A DNA stretch of 64,000 nt from Leucobacter coleopterorum (GCF_011382985.1 NZ_CP049933.1:1116001-1180000); one strand, 5' to 3'; counted from the first letter of the stretch, positions 1 through 9,339 are shown. Numbers and translations: made by a program. The notes: generated by a model not told the origin, from the letters alone.

Positions 1-753
1 CTCGTGGGAGTCGGGATCGGCGTGCTGTTTGCAAGTCGCGATGAGATTCGTCGTGCGAGTTGGGTAGTGGGGCTCATTCTTCCGGTGGCTGCCGCGGTGC
101 TTGTGGGCCTCGCCGTGACCGCACTCGCCTCGTTTGCGACCGGTTCGATTGGGCCTGATCGACTCGTCACGGTGGGGCCTGAACCCTGGCTTGTTGGCGG
201 CTTAGTCGCCCTGGAACTCGGAGTTGGGGCAGTAGTCGGTGTCGCCGCTCGCAAGACCGACTATTCCCGCCTTCGTGCCATGTTGCCCGAGCTTTCGGAT
301 GCGTCAGATCGGCTTCCCGGGATAGGCGCAAACCAAACTGACCACATCGAGGCTGGTCACCTTGGCGAGCACGAGACCGTCGAGCTTGGCGAGGTAGGGG
401 AAATGAGGGGGGTGCGCAGTGTTGTAACGCTCCCGGAGTCCGAACGCAGCGACAACGAAGGTGCTGCTTCTGAACCGTTTGAAACGGGGGCGTTCGAGAC
501 TGAATCGTTCGAAACTGAGCCCTATGATATTGAGACGCCGCCGCGCGATCCCGAGCTGTATGACCAGGAAACGCATGCGCCCGATTCTGAACCTGCTTTG
601 GCCGAAACCGTTGGTTCAGGACCCGTCAGTGCTGAGGACATGGAGACCGAGGAACTGCTGAGGGCCTACTCGTGGGATGCAGTGGATGCGGCTGAGTCTG
701 AAGAACCTAAAGACCACCACAGGGGTTGGCGCTGGCCGGGCAAGGAGCACTAG
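1..753 (+). CDS. PerM/DUF6350-like membrane protein, 3' part
   Basis: The reading frame is already open at the window edge, so the true start lies upstream. The visible part has two hydrophobic segments (about residues 19-47 and 62-80). Between them is a Gly-Pro-x-Arg-Leu...Val-Gly-Pro-x-Pro-Trp stretch that resembles the C-terminal membrane domain of actinobacterial DUF6350/PerM proteins. The last 150 or so residues are hydrophilic and very acidic, with a repeated Phe-Glu-Thr pattern near residues 159-171. In M. tuberculosis perM (Rv0955) lies directly before purN-purH; here those genes are 36 kb away. The family assignment rests on motif memory and is moderately secure. The biochemical role is unknown. 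Confidence 0.55.
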   Translation, partial: LVGVGIGVLFASRDEIRRASWVVGLILPVAAAVLVGLAVTALASFATGSIGPDRLVTVGPEPWLVGGLVALELGVGAVVGVAARKTDYSRLRAMLPELSDASDRLPGIGANQTDHIEAGHLGEHETVELGEVGEMRGVRSVVTLPESERSDNEGAASEPFETGAFETESFETEPYDIETPPRDPELYDQETHAPDSEPALAETVGSGPVSAEDMETEELLRAYSWDAVDAAESEEPKDHHRGWRWPGKEH

Positions 754-767
754 GCTAAGAGGGTAAT

Positions 768-857
768 CCACGGGAGTCCCTGCGCGAGGGGCTGAGAGGG
801 AGCACGCGAGCTCCGACCGTTCAACCTGATCTGGTTCATACCAGCGGAGGAAGGAAC
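768..857 (+). promoter_or_regulatory. TPP riboswitch (THI element)
   Basis: The leader of thiB carries the conserved thiamine pyrophosphate aptamer cores: GGGGCTGAGAGG near 788-799 and TCAACCTGATCTGGTTCATA (821-840), followed by ACCAGCGGAGGAAGGA. The 3' strand of the aptamer runs into the thiB ribosome-binding sequence (GGAGGAAGGA, 846-855). This suggests TPP binding hides the ribosome-binding site and lowers translation of thiB and thiP, although a transcriptional effect cannot be excluded. Confidence 0.95.
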
Positions 858-862
858 TCTTC

Positions 863-1945
863 ATGACGCATGTTCGTGCGCGCGCTCGCCGCGCCATAGT
901 TGCCCCGATCGCCCTGATTGCGGCGGTAGGTTTAACACTCAGCGGGTGTTCGGCGGAACCGCAGGCCGGGGCCACCGAGAAGGACTCGAAGAAGGTCACA
1001 ATTGCCGTGCACGATTCGTTTCCGAACAAGGAGTTTGCGGCTGCGGCGAGTAAAGCAACCGGCTACGACATTGAGGTGATCTCAGCGGGTGACGGTGGTG
1101 AACTCACAAGTAAACTTGTGCTCACGAAGGGTGCGCCAATTGCGGACGCATTTTTCGGCGTAGACACAATTTTCGCCTCCAGGGTCGTCGATAACGACGT
1201 GGTTGAGGCCTACGCGCCTAAAGACCTGCCTCAAAGCGCAGCTGATTACGCCTTTGACAACAAGGGATCACTCACGCCGGTTGATGTTGGGGCGACGTGC
1301 ATCAACATCGATACCGGATGGTTCAAGGATCACGGGGTCGCAGAGCCCCAGGGATACGAGGATCTTACGAGCTCTAAGTATCGGGATCTCACGGTGCTGC
1401 TTGATCCCACAGCCTCCTCGACAGGGGCCTCATTTCTGATCGGCACTGTCTCCGCATTCGGTGAAGACGGCTTTGTTGACTACTGGAAAAAGCTGGTCGA
1501 CAACGGCGCCCGGGTCGAGCAGGGCTGGACCGAAGCCTACAACGGGCAATTCACTCAGGGTGGTGGCGACGGCACCAAACCGATTGTCGTTTCCTACAGT
1601 TCGTCACCCGCGTTCACGACTAGCGAAGACGGCACCTCCACGACTACCAAGGCACTGCTTGACACCTGCTCCAACCAGGTTGAGTACGCGGGTGTGCTCG
1701 CGGGGGCTGCGAACCCGAAGGGCGCGAAGGCGGTGCTCGACTACATGGTCTCGGGGGAGTTCCAGAAGACGATCCCTGACACGATGTACATGTACCCGAT
1801 GGATGCTGAGGTCGAGCTTCCCGCGAACTGGGCTCAGTTTGCGCCGATGCCGACTCAGGATCAACTGCACGACCTGCCTAGCGACAAGATTGAGCAGGGG
1901 CGTGAGGGATGGCTGCGCAAACTCAGTGATCAGATCGGCCTCTAG
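863..1945 (+). CDS. thiB: Thiamine ABC transporter substrate-binding lipoprotein
   Basis: A 360-residue extracellular solute-binding protein of the ThiB/TbpA family, expected to capture thiamine or its phosphates outside the membrane and deliver them to ThiP. A basic N terminus, a hydrophobic stretch and the lipobox Leu-Ser-Gly-Cys (Cys29) mark it as a lipoprotein. The ATG follows the strong GGAGGAAGGA site inside the TPP riboswitch, and the riboswitch supports the thiamine assignment. The permease gene starts inside or just after its end. Confidence 0.92.
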   Translation: MTHVRARARRAIVAPIALIAAVGLTLSGCSAEPQAGATEKDSKKVTIAVHDSFPNKEFAAAASKATGYDIEVISAGDGGELTSKLVLTKGAPIADAFFGVDTIFASRVVDNDVVEAYAPKDLPQSAADYAFDNKGSLTPVDVGATCINIDTGWFKDHGVAEPQGYEDLTSSKYRDLTVLLDPTASSTGASFLIGTVSAFGEDGFVDYWKKLVDNGARVEQGWTEAYNGQFTQGGGDGTKPIVVSYSSSPAFTTSEDGTSTTTKALLDTCSNQVEYAGVLAGAANPKGAKAVLDYMVSGEFQKTIPDTMYMYPMDAEVELPANWAQFAPMPTQDQLHDLPSDKIEQGREGWLRKLSDQIGL

Positions 1946-3655
1946 CCACTCGATGCACGCCGGGCGGTGGCTCGGGTGGACGTTCGCCACCCTGCTGCCG
2001 CTCGGCTTCATACTGCTGTTTTTTGTGTGGCCGGTTTTTTCGCTGGTCGCAACGGGGTTTGCCAGTGAAGGTCGCCTTGATCTGAGCGGGATCCCAGAAG
2101 TGTTCGGCGACCCCCGCACTTGGCAGGTGATCGGGCAGACGATCCTGCAGACTGTTGGCTCCACCGTCATATCACTGCTTTTGGGATTGCCCGCAGCCTA
2201 TGTGCTATACCGGCTTGATTTTCCGGGTCGCGCCGTTTTGCGAGGTTTTCTGACCGTGCCGTTTGTGCTACCTACCGTTGTTGTTGGCACCGCGTTTACG
2301 GCGTTGTTGGGTCCGGGTGGCCCACTTGAGTGGCTCGGCCTCGATCGCAGTTTTGTTGGCATTGTGCTGGCGCTTGCCTTCTTTAACGTCACCGTCGTGG
2401 TGCGCACAGTTGGGGGCTTCTGGGCTCGGCTCGATGACAGTGCGGCGATGGCGGCCAGGGTGATGGGCGCAGGGCGTGTGCGCGCCTGGCTCACCGTGAC
2501 GTTGCCCGGCCTCGTTCCTGCATTGGCATCGGCTGCGGCTCTTGTGTTTCTCTTTAGTTCAACCTCGTTTGGGATCGTGCTGATTCTCGGCGGACGCGAG
2601 TTCGCGAACGTCGAAACCGAAATCTACCGGCTTACCGTGCAGTTTCTTGATCTGCGCTCGGCGGCGGTGCTCTCGCTCGCACAGTTTGTGATTGTGGGGC
2701 TCGCACTCACGGTGTCCGCGCGCTTGCGAAGCTCAGGGGAGCGTGCGGTTGAATTGCGCGCAGAGGCTCCGCGGGGGCAACGGGACAAACGACCGGGTGT
2801 TGCGGATCTGCCAGCACTCGCGGTGTTTGGCGCGACGGTTCTCATATTGCACGCGTTGCCGATCCTGACCCTGCTTGGGCGGTCGCTGCGGGGGGCCGAT
2901 GGAACCTGGGGGCTCGGCAATTATGTTGCGCTGTTTTCGGCTGCCGATCTGCCGATTGATGGGACGGCTCTCGAAGCGATCTGGCTGTCGCTGCGCATTT
3001 CGTGTGTGGCGGCGGCGATTGCGATGATTCTGGGTGTGTTGATTGCCCTGGTGCTGTCGCGCCGACCCGGTTCGGCGATGCTGCGCCGAGGCATGTCACT
3101 GTTTGATGGTCTTGTGATGCTGCCGCTCGGAGTCTCGGCCGTGACGCTCGGTTTTGGGTTGTTGCTCACGATGAACAAACCGCTCGGTGTCGGCTTCGAC
3201 CTGCGAACCTCTGTTGTGCTTATTCCGATTGCGCAGGCGCTTGTGGCCCTACCTCTGGTGGTGCGTACGTTATTGCCGGTGCTGCGGTCGATTGATCAGA
3301 GACTGCGATTCGCTGCGACCTCGTTGGGAGCCTCTCCGTTTGCGGTGTTGCAGACGATCGATTTGCCGATGGTGGGGCGCTCGGCGGGGTTAGCCCTCGG
3401 CTTTGCGTTTGCTTCTTCACTCGGCGAGTTTGGGGCGACCTCGTTTTTGGTGCGCCCGGGGGAGCAGACCCTGCCCGTGGTGATCGCTCAGCTGATCGGG
3501 CACCAGGCGCCGGGGAGTTACGGGGCCGGGCTTGCGGGGCCGTGCTGCTGGGAACACTGACGGCATCTGTGATGGTGGTGGCAGATCGCCTGCGGGTAGA
3601 TCGAGTTGGGGCTGAGTTTCGGGGGAGTTTTAGTGTTGGAGGAGATGTTGTCTGA
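1926..3655 (+). CDS. thiP: Thiamine ABC transporter permease (frameshift near the 3' end)
   Basis: A fused two-half ABC permease with about 12 membrane segments; both halves carry the Glu-Phe-Gly/Ala-containing cytoplasmic loop. Two starts are possible: GTG at 1926, overlapping thiB by 20 bases, or ATG at 1953, which has no clear ribosome site. As written the frame stops at 3560 after an abnormal six-residue tail. Adding one G to the GGGG run at 3536-3539 restores a normal C terminus (Ala-Val-Leu-Leu-Gly-Thr-Leu-Thr) that runs to 3655, giving 576 residues. No thiQ ATPase gene follows; a P-loop kinase gene starts inside its end. Confidence 0.88.
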
Positions 3656-4250
3656 GTTGGTTTCTGACCTCGAGTCCGCCGACGTGGTGCTCATTGATGG
3701 TCGTTCGGGATCGGGCAAGACCTCCCTTGCCGCGCAGCTCGTGGGCCACCTACAGGCTCAGGGGCGTGCGGTGCAGCAGTTGTGTGTTGAGGATCTTTAC
3801 CCAGGGTGGGACGGGCTTGCCGAGGGATCCCGTGCCGTCGCCGAAGTCCTCGCGACCGGACGGTATCAGCGATATGACTGGGTGCGGGGTGAGTTTGCGG
3901 AGTGGGTTGAACTTGTGGCTGACTCGTCGGCCCCGCGAGCGGATCGTGTCGACGCCATCCCGGTGCTCGTTGTGGAAGGCTGCGGGGCGGTGACCCGCGA
4001 GAGCATCGCCGCGGCCACCGCGTGGGCAGAACGAACGGGGCGCGGGATCGTGTTCAGCGTGTGGCTCGACGTGCCAGCTGAAGTGCGACGATCCCGCGCG
4101 CTCGCCCGTGACGGCGAGATGTTCCGTCCTCACTGGGAACGCTGGGCGGCGCAGGAGGAAGCGCTGTTTGCGCGTACTCAGCCGGAGTTGCTGGTTGACC
4201 GTGTGCTCCAGAGCCCCGCCTACGACACAGGATCCGCAATCTTGCCGTAG
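3633..4250 (+). CDS. P-loop nucleoside/nucleotide kinase-like protein
   Basis: A 205-residue cytoplasmic protein with a Walker A loop Gly-Arg-Ser-Gly-Ser-Gly-Lys-Thr near residue 23. It is related to uridine-kinase-type P-loop proteins common in Microbacteriaceae; a conserved Leu-Tyr-Pro-Gly-Trp-Asp-Gly and an Arg-Tyr-Asp-Trp follow. The GTG at 3633 was chosen because GGGGGAG (3621-3627) lies just upstream; the nearest internal ATG is 3645. It overlaps the restored end of thiP and is probably co-transcribed with it. It lacks the ABC signature motif, so it is not ThiQ. The substrate is unknown. Its last 31 bases overlap the convergent sulfatase gene. Confidence 0.7.
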   Translation: MLEEMLSELVSDLESADVVLIDGRSGSGKTSLAAQLVGHLQAQGRAVQQLCVEDLYPGWDGLAEGSRAVAEVLATGRYQRYDWVRGEFAEWVELVADSSAPRADRVDAIPVLVVEGCGAVTRESIAAATAWAERTGRGIVFSVWLDVPAEVRRSRALARDGEMFRPHWERWAAQEEALFARTQPELLVDRVLQSPAYDTGSAILP

Positions 4251-5764
4251 CTGAGTGCACTCCAAAAGTCGCCGCGCACGTAGCGCTGTTCCGGCCCGGG
4301 GTTGTAGTCCCAGTGCTGCACCCGCCCGGTCTGCAGTGCCTCAGCAACAAGACGGCGACTTGCTTGGCTCGCAAGCACACCCGACTCAAGGGCGCCGAGA
4401 TCGTAGCGGGCATCCAGCGTCGCGCGCAGATCCTGAACCACCGCCGCATACCCCGCGTCGGCCGCGCGGTTCTCTAGCTCGTGGGGGTCGACCGCAAGGT
4501 CAAACAGCTGTTCGGGATCGCCGGGGCAGTACACAAACTTCAGGTTTCCGCGCACGAGGGTGAGCTGCGGACGATAGGTTCCCTCGGCAAGATACTCGAT
4601 CACAATGTCGCGGTCTTCGGCGCGTGCCTCACCGGCGCGCTCGCGGCGGGCGGTTTCAAGCAGTGAGACACCCAACGCATCGGGGTCACCCGGGCTGGGC
4701 ACCCCGGCAATTTCAAGCAGCGTCGGCATGAGATCGAGCAGACACACGGTGCTCACAAAACGCCCGCGAGGTACAAACTGCGATGGCCCGTGCGCAATCA
4801 TCGGCACCCGCGACGACTGCTCATAAGGCGACATCTTGTACCAGAGACCCTTCTCACCGAGCATGTCGCCGTGGTCGCTCGTCACAATAATCACGGTGTT
4901 TTTGGCGAGACCGAGCTGTTCGAGCCGCTCGCGAATGCGGCCAATGTGGTCGTCGATGTAGCTCACCGAGGCGTAGTAGGCCCGCCTTGCCCGGCGCACC
5001 TCGTCGTTGCTCGGGTCGCGCACGTCGAAGCCGCTCATGGCCCGCAGGCGGTGCGTGTGCGGATCCGCTGCCGCGTCGGGCACCTCAGGGTGCGCAGGAT
5101 CGGGAATCTCAACCCCCTCAAAACGATCCCAGTGCTCGCGCGGCGGTTCGTAGGGGTCGTGCGGATGAATGAACGAGGTGACCATCAGAAATGGCAGCTC
5201 TTCGCCCGCGGCCTGGTTCGCTCGCACCCGATCGTTCAGGTGACGCAGTGTACGAAACCCAACCTCGTCGTCAAAGTCCTGCTGCACCGTGGCGTGTGAG
5301 GTGCCAGCCGTGAACACGGTGTCTGCGTCGTGGTACCACTGCAGTCGCTGGTCAAGCGGAAGGGTCCAATCAGGCACCATGTCGAGGTCGGCCGGATACA
5401 CGTCGGTGGTGAGCCGTTCCTCGAAGCCGTGCTTTTGGTCAGGGCCGATGAAGTGCATGCGCCCTATGAGTGCGGTGTGGTAGCCCGCCGCGCGCAGACG
5501 GTGCGCGAACGTTGGCTCGGACGCGGCGAAGTCATCGCCATTGTCGTAGCAGCCAATTTCAGAGGGCAGCCGCCCGGTCATCATCGATGCGCGTGACGGC
5601 GCACACAGGGGAGTGTTACAGTAGGCGCGATCGAACACCGCACCCTCTTCAGCGAGGGCGTCGATGTGCGGGGTCTTCGCCGCCCGATTCCCGTATGCGC
5701 CGAGCGCCTGCGGGGCCATCTGGTCGGCCTGGATCACAATGATGTTGGGTCGGTTTTGTGTCAT
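4220..5764 (-). CDS. betC: Choline-sulfatase
   Basis: A 514-residue type I sulfatase. The metal-binding Asp lies in Ile-Gln-Ala-Asp-Gln (Asp14). The Cys-Ala-Pro-Ser-Arg motif puts Cys54 as the residue converted to formylglycine, and a Ser-Asp-His-Gly-Asp metal site lies further on. The C terminus (Trp-Asp-Tyr...Arg-Tyr-Val-Arg) matches the choline-sulfatase C-terminal extension. It would hydrolyse choline-O-sulfate to choline and sulfate in the cytoplasm, feeding betA/betB of this region. There is no signal peptide. It is divergent from a formylglycine-generating enzyme 44 bases away, which is strong context for the maturation step. An AAAGGG ribosome site precedes the ATG. Confidence 0.88.
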   Translation of the reverse strand: MTQNRPNIIVIQADQMAPQALGAYGNRAAKTPHIDALAEEGAVFDRAYCNTPLCAPSRASMMTGRLPSEIGCYDNGDDFAASEPTFAHRLRAAGYHTALIGRMHFIGPDQKHGFEERLTTDVYPADLDMVPDWTLPLDQRLQWYHDADTVFTAGTSHATVQQDFDDEVGFRTLRHLNDRVRANQAAGEELPFLMVTSFIHPHDPYEPPREHWDRFEGVEIPDPAHPEVPDAAADPHTHRLRAMSGFDVRDPSNDEVRRARRAYYASVSYIDDHIGRIRERLEQLGLAKNTVIIVTSDHGDMLGEKGLWYKMSPYEQSSRVPMIAHGPSQFVPRGRFVSTVCLLDLMPTLLEIAGVPSPGDPDALGVSLLETARRERAGEARAEDRDIVIEYLAEGTYRPQLTLVRGNLKFVYCPGDPEQLFDLAVDPHELENRAADAGYAAVVQDLRATLDARYDLGALESGVLASQASRRLVAEALQTGRVQHWDYNPGPEQRYVRGDFWSALSYGKIADPVS

Positions 5765-5808
5765 GATGCACCCTTTCGGTGTGGAGCGGAACGAACAAAG
5801 GGGTTGTT

Positions 5809-6831
5809 ATGGGATGTTGTGGGCCCGCAAGAGATGGTGTGGCGGGGCGTGGTACCGAGGGTGAACTGGCCGCGGCAGGGTTCTCGGCTGCAGCGGCGGA
5901 TCGGGCAGCGAGCCAGGATCGCGGTGCGTCTCTTGACCTCGGGACTGCTCTTGACCCCGAAACGCTGCAGCGCCTCGCGGCCGCTGCGAGCGGTGAACTG
6001 CGCCTGGTCGAGTTGCCCGGTGGGGCCTTCCGCATGGGCAGTGACGACGCACTCGCGTACCCCGAAGATGGTGAGGGGCCGGTCAGAACTGTGACCCTGC
6101 AACCGTTTGCAATCGCGGCCACCACCGTCACGATCGCTGACTTTGCGGTGTTTGTGCTCGACACCGGCTACGTCACCGACGCTGAACGCTTCGGCAATGC
6201 CCTGGTGTTCGGTGGCCTGCTGCCCGAAGAGCTGCGTGCACACACCCCGCGGGTTGCGGCGACCCCGTGGTGGCACCAGATCGCGGGTGCAAGTTGGCAC
6301 CACCCCGAAGGACCCGGATCCACTGCCGAACACCGCACTCACCACCCCGTCACCCAGGTATCGCAGCGAGATGCTGTGGCCTACGCCGAGTGGGTGGGCG
6401 CACGCTTGCCAACCGAGGCTGAGTGGGAGTTCGCGTCGCGAGGGGGTTTGGATCAGCAGCCGTTTCCTTGGGGTACCGAGCGAGAGCCAGACGGCGTGCC
6501 GCGCATGAACACCTTCGTCGGGCGCTTTCCCGATGCCCCCACCGCGCCCGTTGGTACGGTTGCGGCGGACGCCTTCGCACCGAACGGTTACGGGCTCTAC
6601 AACACGACGGGTAACGTCTGGGAATGGACCACGGGGGTGTTCAGCGCGAGCGACGACCGCCCTGTGATGCGCGGCGGATCCTACCTTTGCCACGCCTCGT
6701 ACTGCCGCCGCTACCGTACCTCGGCCCGCACTGCGGTTACCGCGGACACCTCGCTCGGGCACGCGGGTTTTCGCCTGGCGCTTCATCGTTCTTCGGCTCC
6801 TTCCTCCGCGCGCTCTGCGGACGCAAGCTGA
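5809..6831 (+). CDS. Formylglycine-generating enzyme (sulfatase maturase)
   Basis: A 340-residue aerobic FGE-sulfatase-domain protein that oxidises the active-site cysteine of sulfatases to formylglycine. The ATG at 5809 was chosen for the AAAGGGG site at 5797-5803 and because it gives the Cys-Cys-Gly-Pro-Ala-Arg N terminus typical of actinobacterial FGEs. Both catalytic cysteines are present in Gly-Gly-Ser-Tyr-Leu-Cys-His-Ala-Ser-Tyr-Cys (about 294 and 299), as are Asn-Val-Trp-Glu-Trp and the C-terminal Gly-His-Ala-Gly-Phe-Arg. Its likely client is the adjacent choline-sulfatase. Its 3' end overlaps the convergent BCCT gene by 49 bases. Confidence 0.9.
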   Translation: MGCCGPARDGVAGRGTEGELAAAGFSAAAADRAASQDRGASLDLGTALDPETLQRLAAAASGELRLVELPGGAFRMGSDDALAYPEDGEGPVRTVTLQPFAIAATTVTIADFAVFVLDTGYVTDAERFGNALVFGGLLPEELRAHTPRVAATPWWHQIAGASWHHPEGPGSTAEHRTHHPVTQVSQRDAVAYAEWVGARLPTEAEWEFASRGGLDQQPFPWGTEREPDGVPRMNTFVGRFPDAPTAPVGTVAADAFAPNGYGLYNTTGNVWEWTTGVFSASDDRPVMRGGSYLCHASYCRRYRTSARTAVTADTSLGHAGFRLALHRSSAPSSARSADAS

Positions 6832-8753
6832 TCCGGGGTGATCGCCGAAATCTCACCAGTGGCCGGATCGTAGCCGTCAGCCCACTCGCCGGTTTCAAAG
6901 CTGTAATCGACCGGCTCGCCCGCCTCGTTGGTGCGCTGGTACCACTCGGTGTAAACGACGCTCTCCGAGTCAACATCGGCCCCGGCACCACACCCCGGTT
7001 TCGCTCGAGCGACCTTGAGTGAAAAATCGTCTCCGTAGCGGTCAACGCCCTGCACAACAGCATCGTTCATGGCCTTCTCTGCGTACTGCATACGCAGCAC
7101 GAGCGGATCGGTGCGTAACTCGCGAAACCACGCAACAATCGCGAGGATCAGTACGATCGCGAACGGCACGGCAGTCACGATCACGAGTTGCTGCAGCCCC
7201 GCCAGCGCCTTGCCGTCACCGAGCAAGAGCATGACGATCGCGATCCCAGACATCACGAGGCCCCAGAACACCACCACCCACTTGCGGGGTTCCTGATCAC
7301 CCTGCGTCGTCAGCATCCCCATGACCACCGACGCGGAGTCTGCGGCGGTGATGAAGAAGATGGCGAGCACACCCAGCACAACATACGGTAGCCACTCCAC
7401 GTAGGGCAGGTTGCAGATCATCGCAAACAGCACCTCCTGCAGCGCCATCTCGTTTGAGAAGCCTGGGCTGCCCTCGCGGTACATCCAGATCGCGGTGCCG
7501 CCCATAATGCCGTACGCCACAAAGAGCAGCGAAGATGGGATCAGGATCGTGCCGAGAATGAACTGACGAATGCTTCGCCCGCGTGAGATTCGTGCGATGA
7601 AGATGCCGACGAACGGTGACCACGAGATCCACCAGGCCCAGTAGTAGACGGTCCACGCCGACTGAAAGTCTTGCGTTTCTGCACCCCACGAGAGCGAGCG
7701 GCCCATCATGGCGAACATCGTTCCGAGGTATTCCATGATCGCAGAGGGCAGCAGATTCATGAGGAAGAGTGTGGGGCCGAGAAACAACACGATGGCGATC
7801 ATGCCGAGGGTCAGAATGATGTTCAGGCTTGAGAGATAGCGGATGCCGCGCGCGACCCCCGAAACCGCCGAGATCACAAAACCGATGGTGAGAACCGCGA
7901 TAATTACGACGAGCGCATTGTTGGTCAGCTCGTCGGCGCCCGACACAATACTCACGCCCGTGCCAATCTGCATGGCGGCGATCCCGAGCGCGGCGGCGGT
8001 ACCAAACAGAGTCGCGATGATTGCGAACACATCGACCAGTTTGCCGGCGAAGCCGTCGGTGAGGCGCTGGCCGAAGAGCCTGCGAAAGATCGACGACATG
8101 AGTAGGGAACGCCCGCGGCGGTACGCGGCGTAGGCGACGGCCCCGCCCACGAGTGCGTAGATGGCCCAGGCGTGAAACCCCCAGTGGTAGTACATCTGGG
8201 CGAGGGCCCCGTGCATCGCCTCGACGGTTTCGGGCTCGTGGGTGAGCGGGGGCGGTGAGATGAAATACCCGAGCGGTTCAGAAGGGCCCCAGAACAGCAC
8301 CGCCACGCCGAGGCCCGCCGCGAACAGCATCGCCGTCCACGAGAACGTGCTGAACTCGGGTTTGTCGCCGTCTTTGCCGAGGGGGATCTTGCCGTACTTT
8401 GAGAAGGCGAGGCCGAGCAGGGCAATGAGCACCACAATGGCAACAGCGTTGAACATCCACCCGAGGTTGTTCGTTGACCAGTTAAACGCGGTCTGTGACA
8501 CCGCCGCGACGCTGTCGGGTGAGGCGACACCCCAGATCACAAACGCGACGGTGAGGGAGCCAGCAATTGCGAAGACGAGTTTGTCGACGCGGTAGCGGCG
8601 ACGCTGCTCGTCGATCGCAATGCCGGGCACAAGGATCGGATGGGTGTCGTGCGGGTACTTGGGGAGCCTGTAGTCGAGGCTGCCGAGCTCGCGGCTTTTC
8701 TTTGGTTTCTTTGGTTTTGGCGATTTCTGAGTGTTTTTGGGTTCTTCGAGCAT
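6783..8753 (-). CDS. BCCT-family transporter (choline/betaine/choline-sulfate type)
   Basis: A roughly 656-residue betaine/carnitine/choline transporter with 12 predicted membrane segments. The family signature Tyr-Trp-Ala-Trp-Trp-Ile-Ser-Trp-Ser-Pro-Phe-Val-Gly and Ala-Arg-Ile-Ser-Arg-Gly-Arg are intact. In membrane segment 3 the usual Gly-Met-Gly-Ile-Gly is replaced by Gly-Leu-Gly-Val-Ala, so its coupling ion or substrate may differ from BetP. The start at 8753 (Met-Leu-Glu-Glu-Pro) was preferred to the upstream ATG at 8834 because the extra 27 residues are atypical. Lys-rich N and acidic C tails flank the membrane core. Its place beside betC makes choline-O-sulfate a plausible substrate, but this is inference. 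Confidence 0.85.
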   Translation of the reverse strand: MLEEPKNTQKSPKPKKPKKSRELGSLDYRLPKYPHDTHPILVPGIAIDEQRRRYRVDKLVFAIAGSLTVAFVIWGVASPDSVAAVSQTAFNWSTNNLGWMFNAVAIVVLIALLGLAFSKYGKIPLGKDGDKPEFSTFSWTAMLFAAGLGVAVLFWGPSEPLGYFISPPPLTHEPETVEAMHGALAQMYYHWGFHAWAIYALVGGAVAYAAYRRGRSLLMSSIFRRLFGQRLTDGFAGKLVDVFAIIATLFGTAAALGIAAMQIGTGVSIVSGADELTNNALVVIIAVLTIGFVISAVSGVARGIRYLSSLNIILTLGMIAIVLFLGPTLFLMNLLPSAIMEYLGTMFAMMGRSLSWGAETQDFQSAWTVYYWAWWISWSPFVGIFIARISRGRSIRQFILGTILIPSSLLFVAYGIMGGTAIWMYREGSPGFSNEMALQEVLFAMICNLPYVEWLPYVVLGVLAIFFITAADSASVVMGMLTTQGDQEPRKWVVVFWGLVMSGIAIVMLLLGDGKALAGLQQLVIVTAVPFAIVLILAIVAWFRELRTDPLVLRMQYAEKAMNDAVVQGVDRYGDDFSLKVARAKPGCGAGADVDSESVVYTEWYQRTNEAGEPVDYSFETGEWADGYDPATGEISAITPDQLASAERAEEGAEER

Positions 8754-9339
8754 GAGGAAACGCCCTCTCAGGGGTGTCCGATCTTCGCGTGTGCAGAACT
8801 GCGGTGCGTAAAACTGTGGTGCGCAAAACTGCACTGTTGAGCGCGGGCAAGATCGAGACTGAAAATGGGGTCTAAAATATGGGGCGAACTGGTCGCGGGT
8901 GAGTCCGTGTCAACACTGACACAGGTGTCATACAGGTCTTGTTGGTCAAGATGTGGCCCCGGGGTCAGGGCTCGCCGCCCCACCATCCGATCGCATCGCC
9001 GTCCCAGGAATCATTCTCGTACCCCGAGGCGGGGTTCGCGAGAAAGCACTTGGTGAGGGAGGTCATGCCTTCGGAGAGTAGCCCGATAGCAGTGACGGTG
9101 TCAATAGATGTTTCTCAGACTGCGGATAGCATCGCAGATGGCGTCGTCAGTTGGAGCTGCGATCCCACACGCCTGCTTGCCAAGTGGTTCGAGAGTGGTT
9201 AGGGTTTTCACAAGCCAGCAGATATATGAATAATACATCACAGTGGAGTGATCATTATGACTGCCGGTGCCTACCGCAGGAGCGAGGAAGGAAAGCCAGA
9301 CTGACCGAGGCTCGCCCGGAAACGACGGCAATCGTTGAC
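8754..9339. other. Intergenic region between two divergent BCCT genes
   Basis: 586 bases without a supported gene. It contains the three-half-site element at 8907-8930 and an AT-rich segment at 9221-9236 (GATATATGAATAATAC) that could hold the promoter of the downstream transporter and a weak copy of the GntR operator. A minus-strand stretch at 8965-9211 has codon-like composition but needs a frame change of the wrong sign to be open, so I do not call a gene. Confidence 0.5.
8907..8930. promoter_or_regulatory. Candidate operator: three alternating GTGTCA/TGACAC half-sites
   Basis: GTGTCA (8907-8912), TGACAC (8917-8922) and GTGTCA (8925-8930) are separated by 4 and 2 bases, giving two overlapping inverted repeats. 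This arrangement is typical of a dimeric repressor site. It lies 154 bases upstream of the leftward BCCT start and 409 bases upstream of the rightward one. The regulator is unknown. Confidence 0.5.

Noticed and set aside
5761..6786. A 341-residue open frame antisense to the formylglycine-generating enzyme
   Set aside because: It is a high-GC mirror frame of a well-supported gene and has no protein-family features.
8965..9211. Possible small gene on the minus strand with coding-like codon use in two frames
   Set aside because: Joining the two frames needs an extra base to be removed, opposite to the one-base losses seen everywhere else, and there is no ribosome site or recognisable family.
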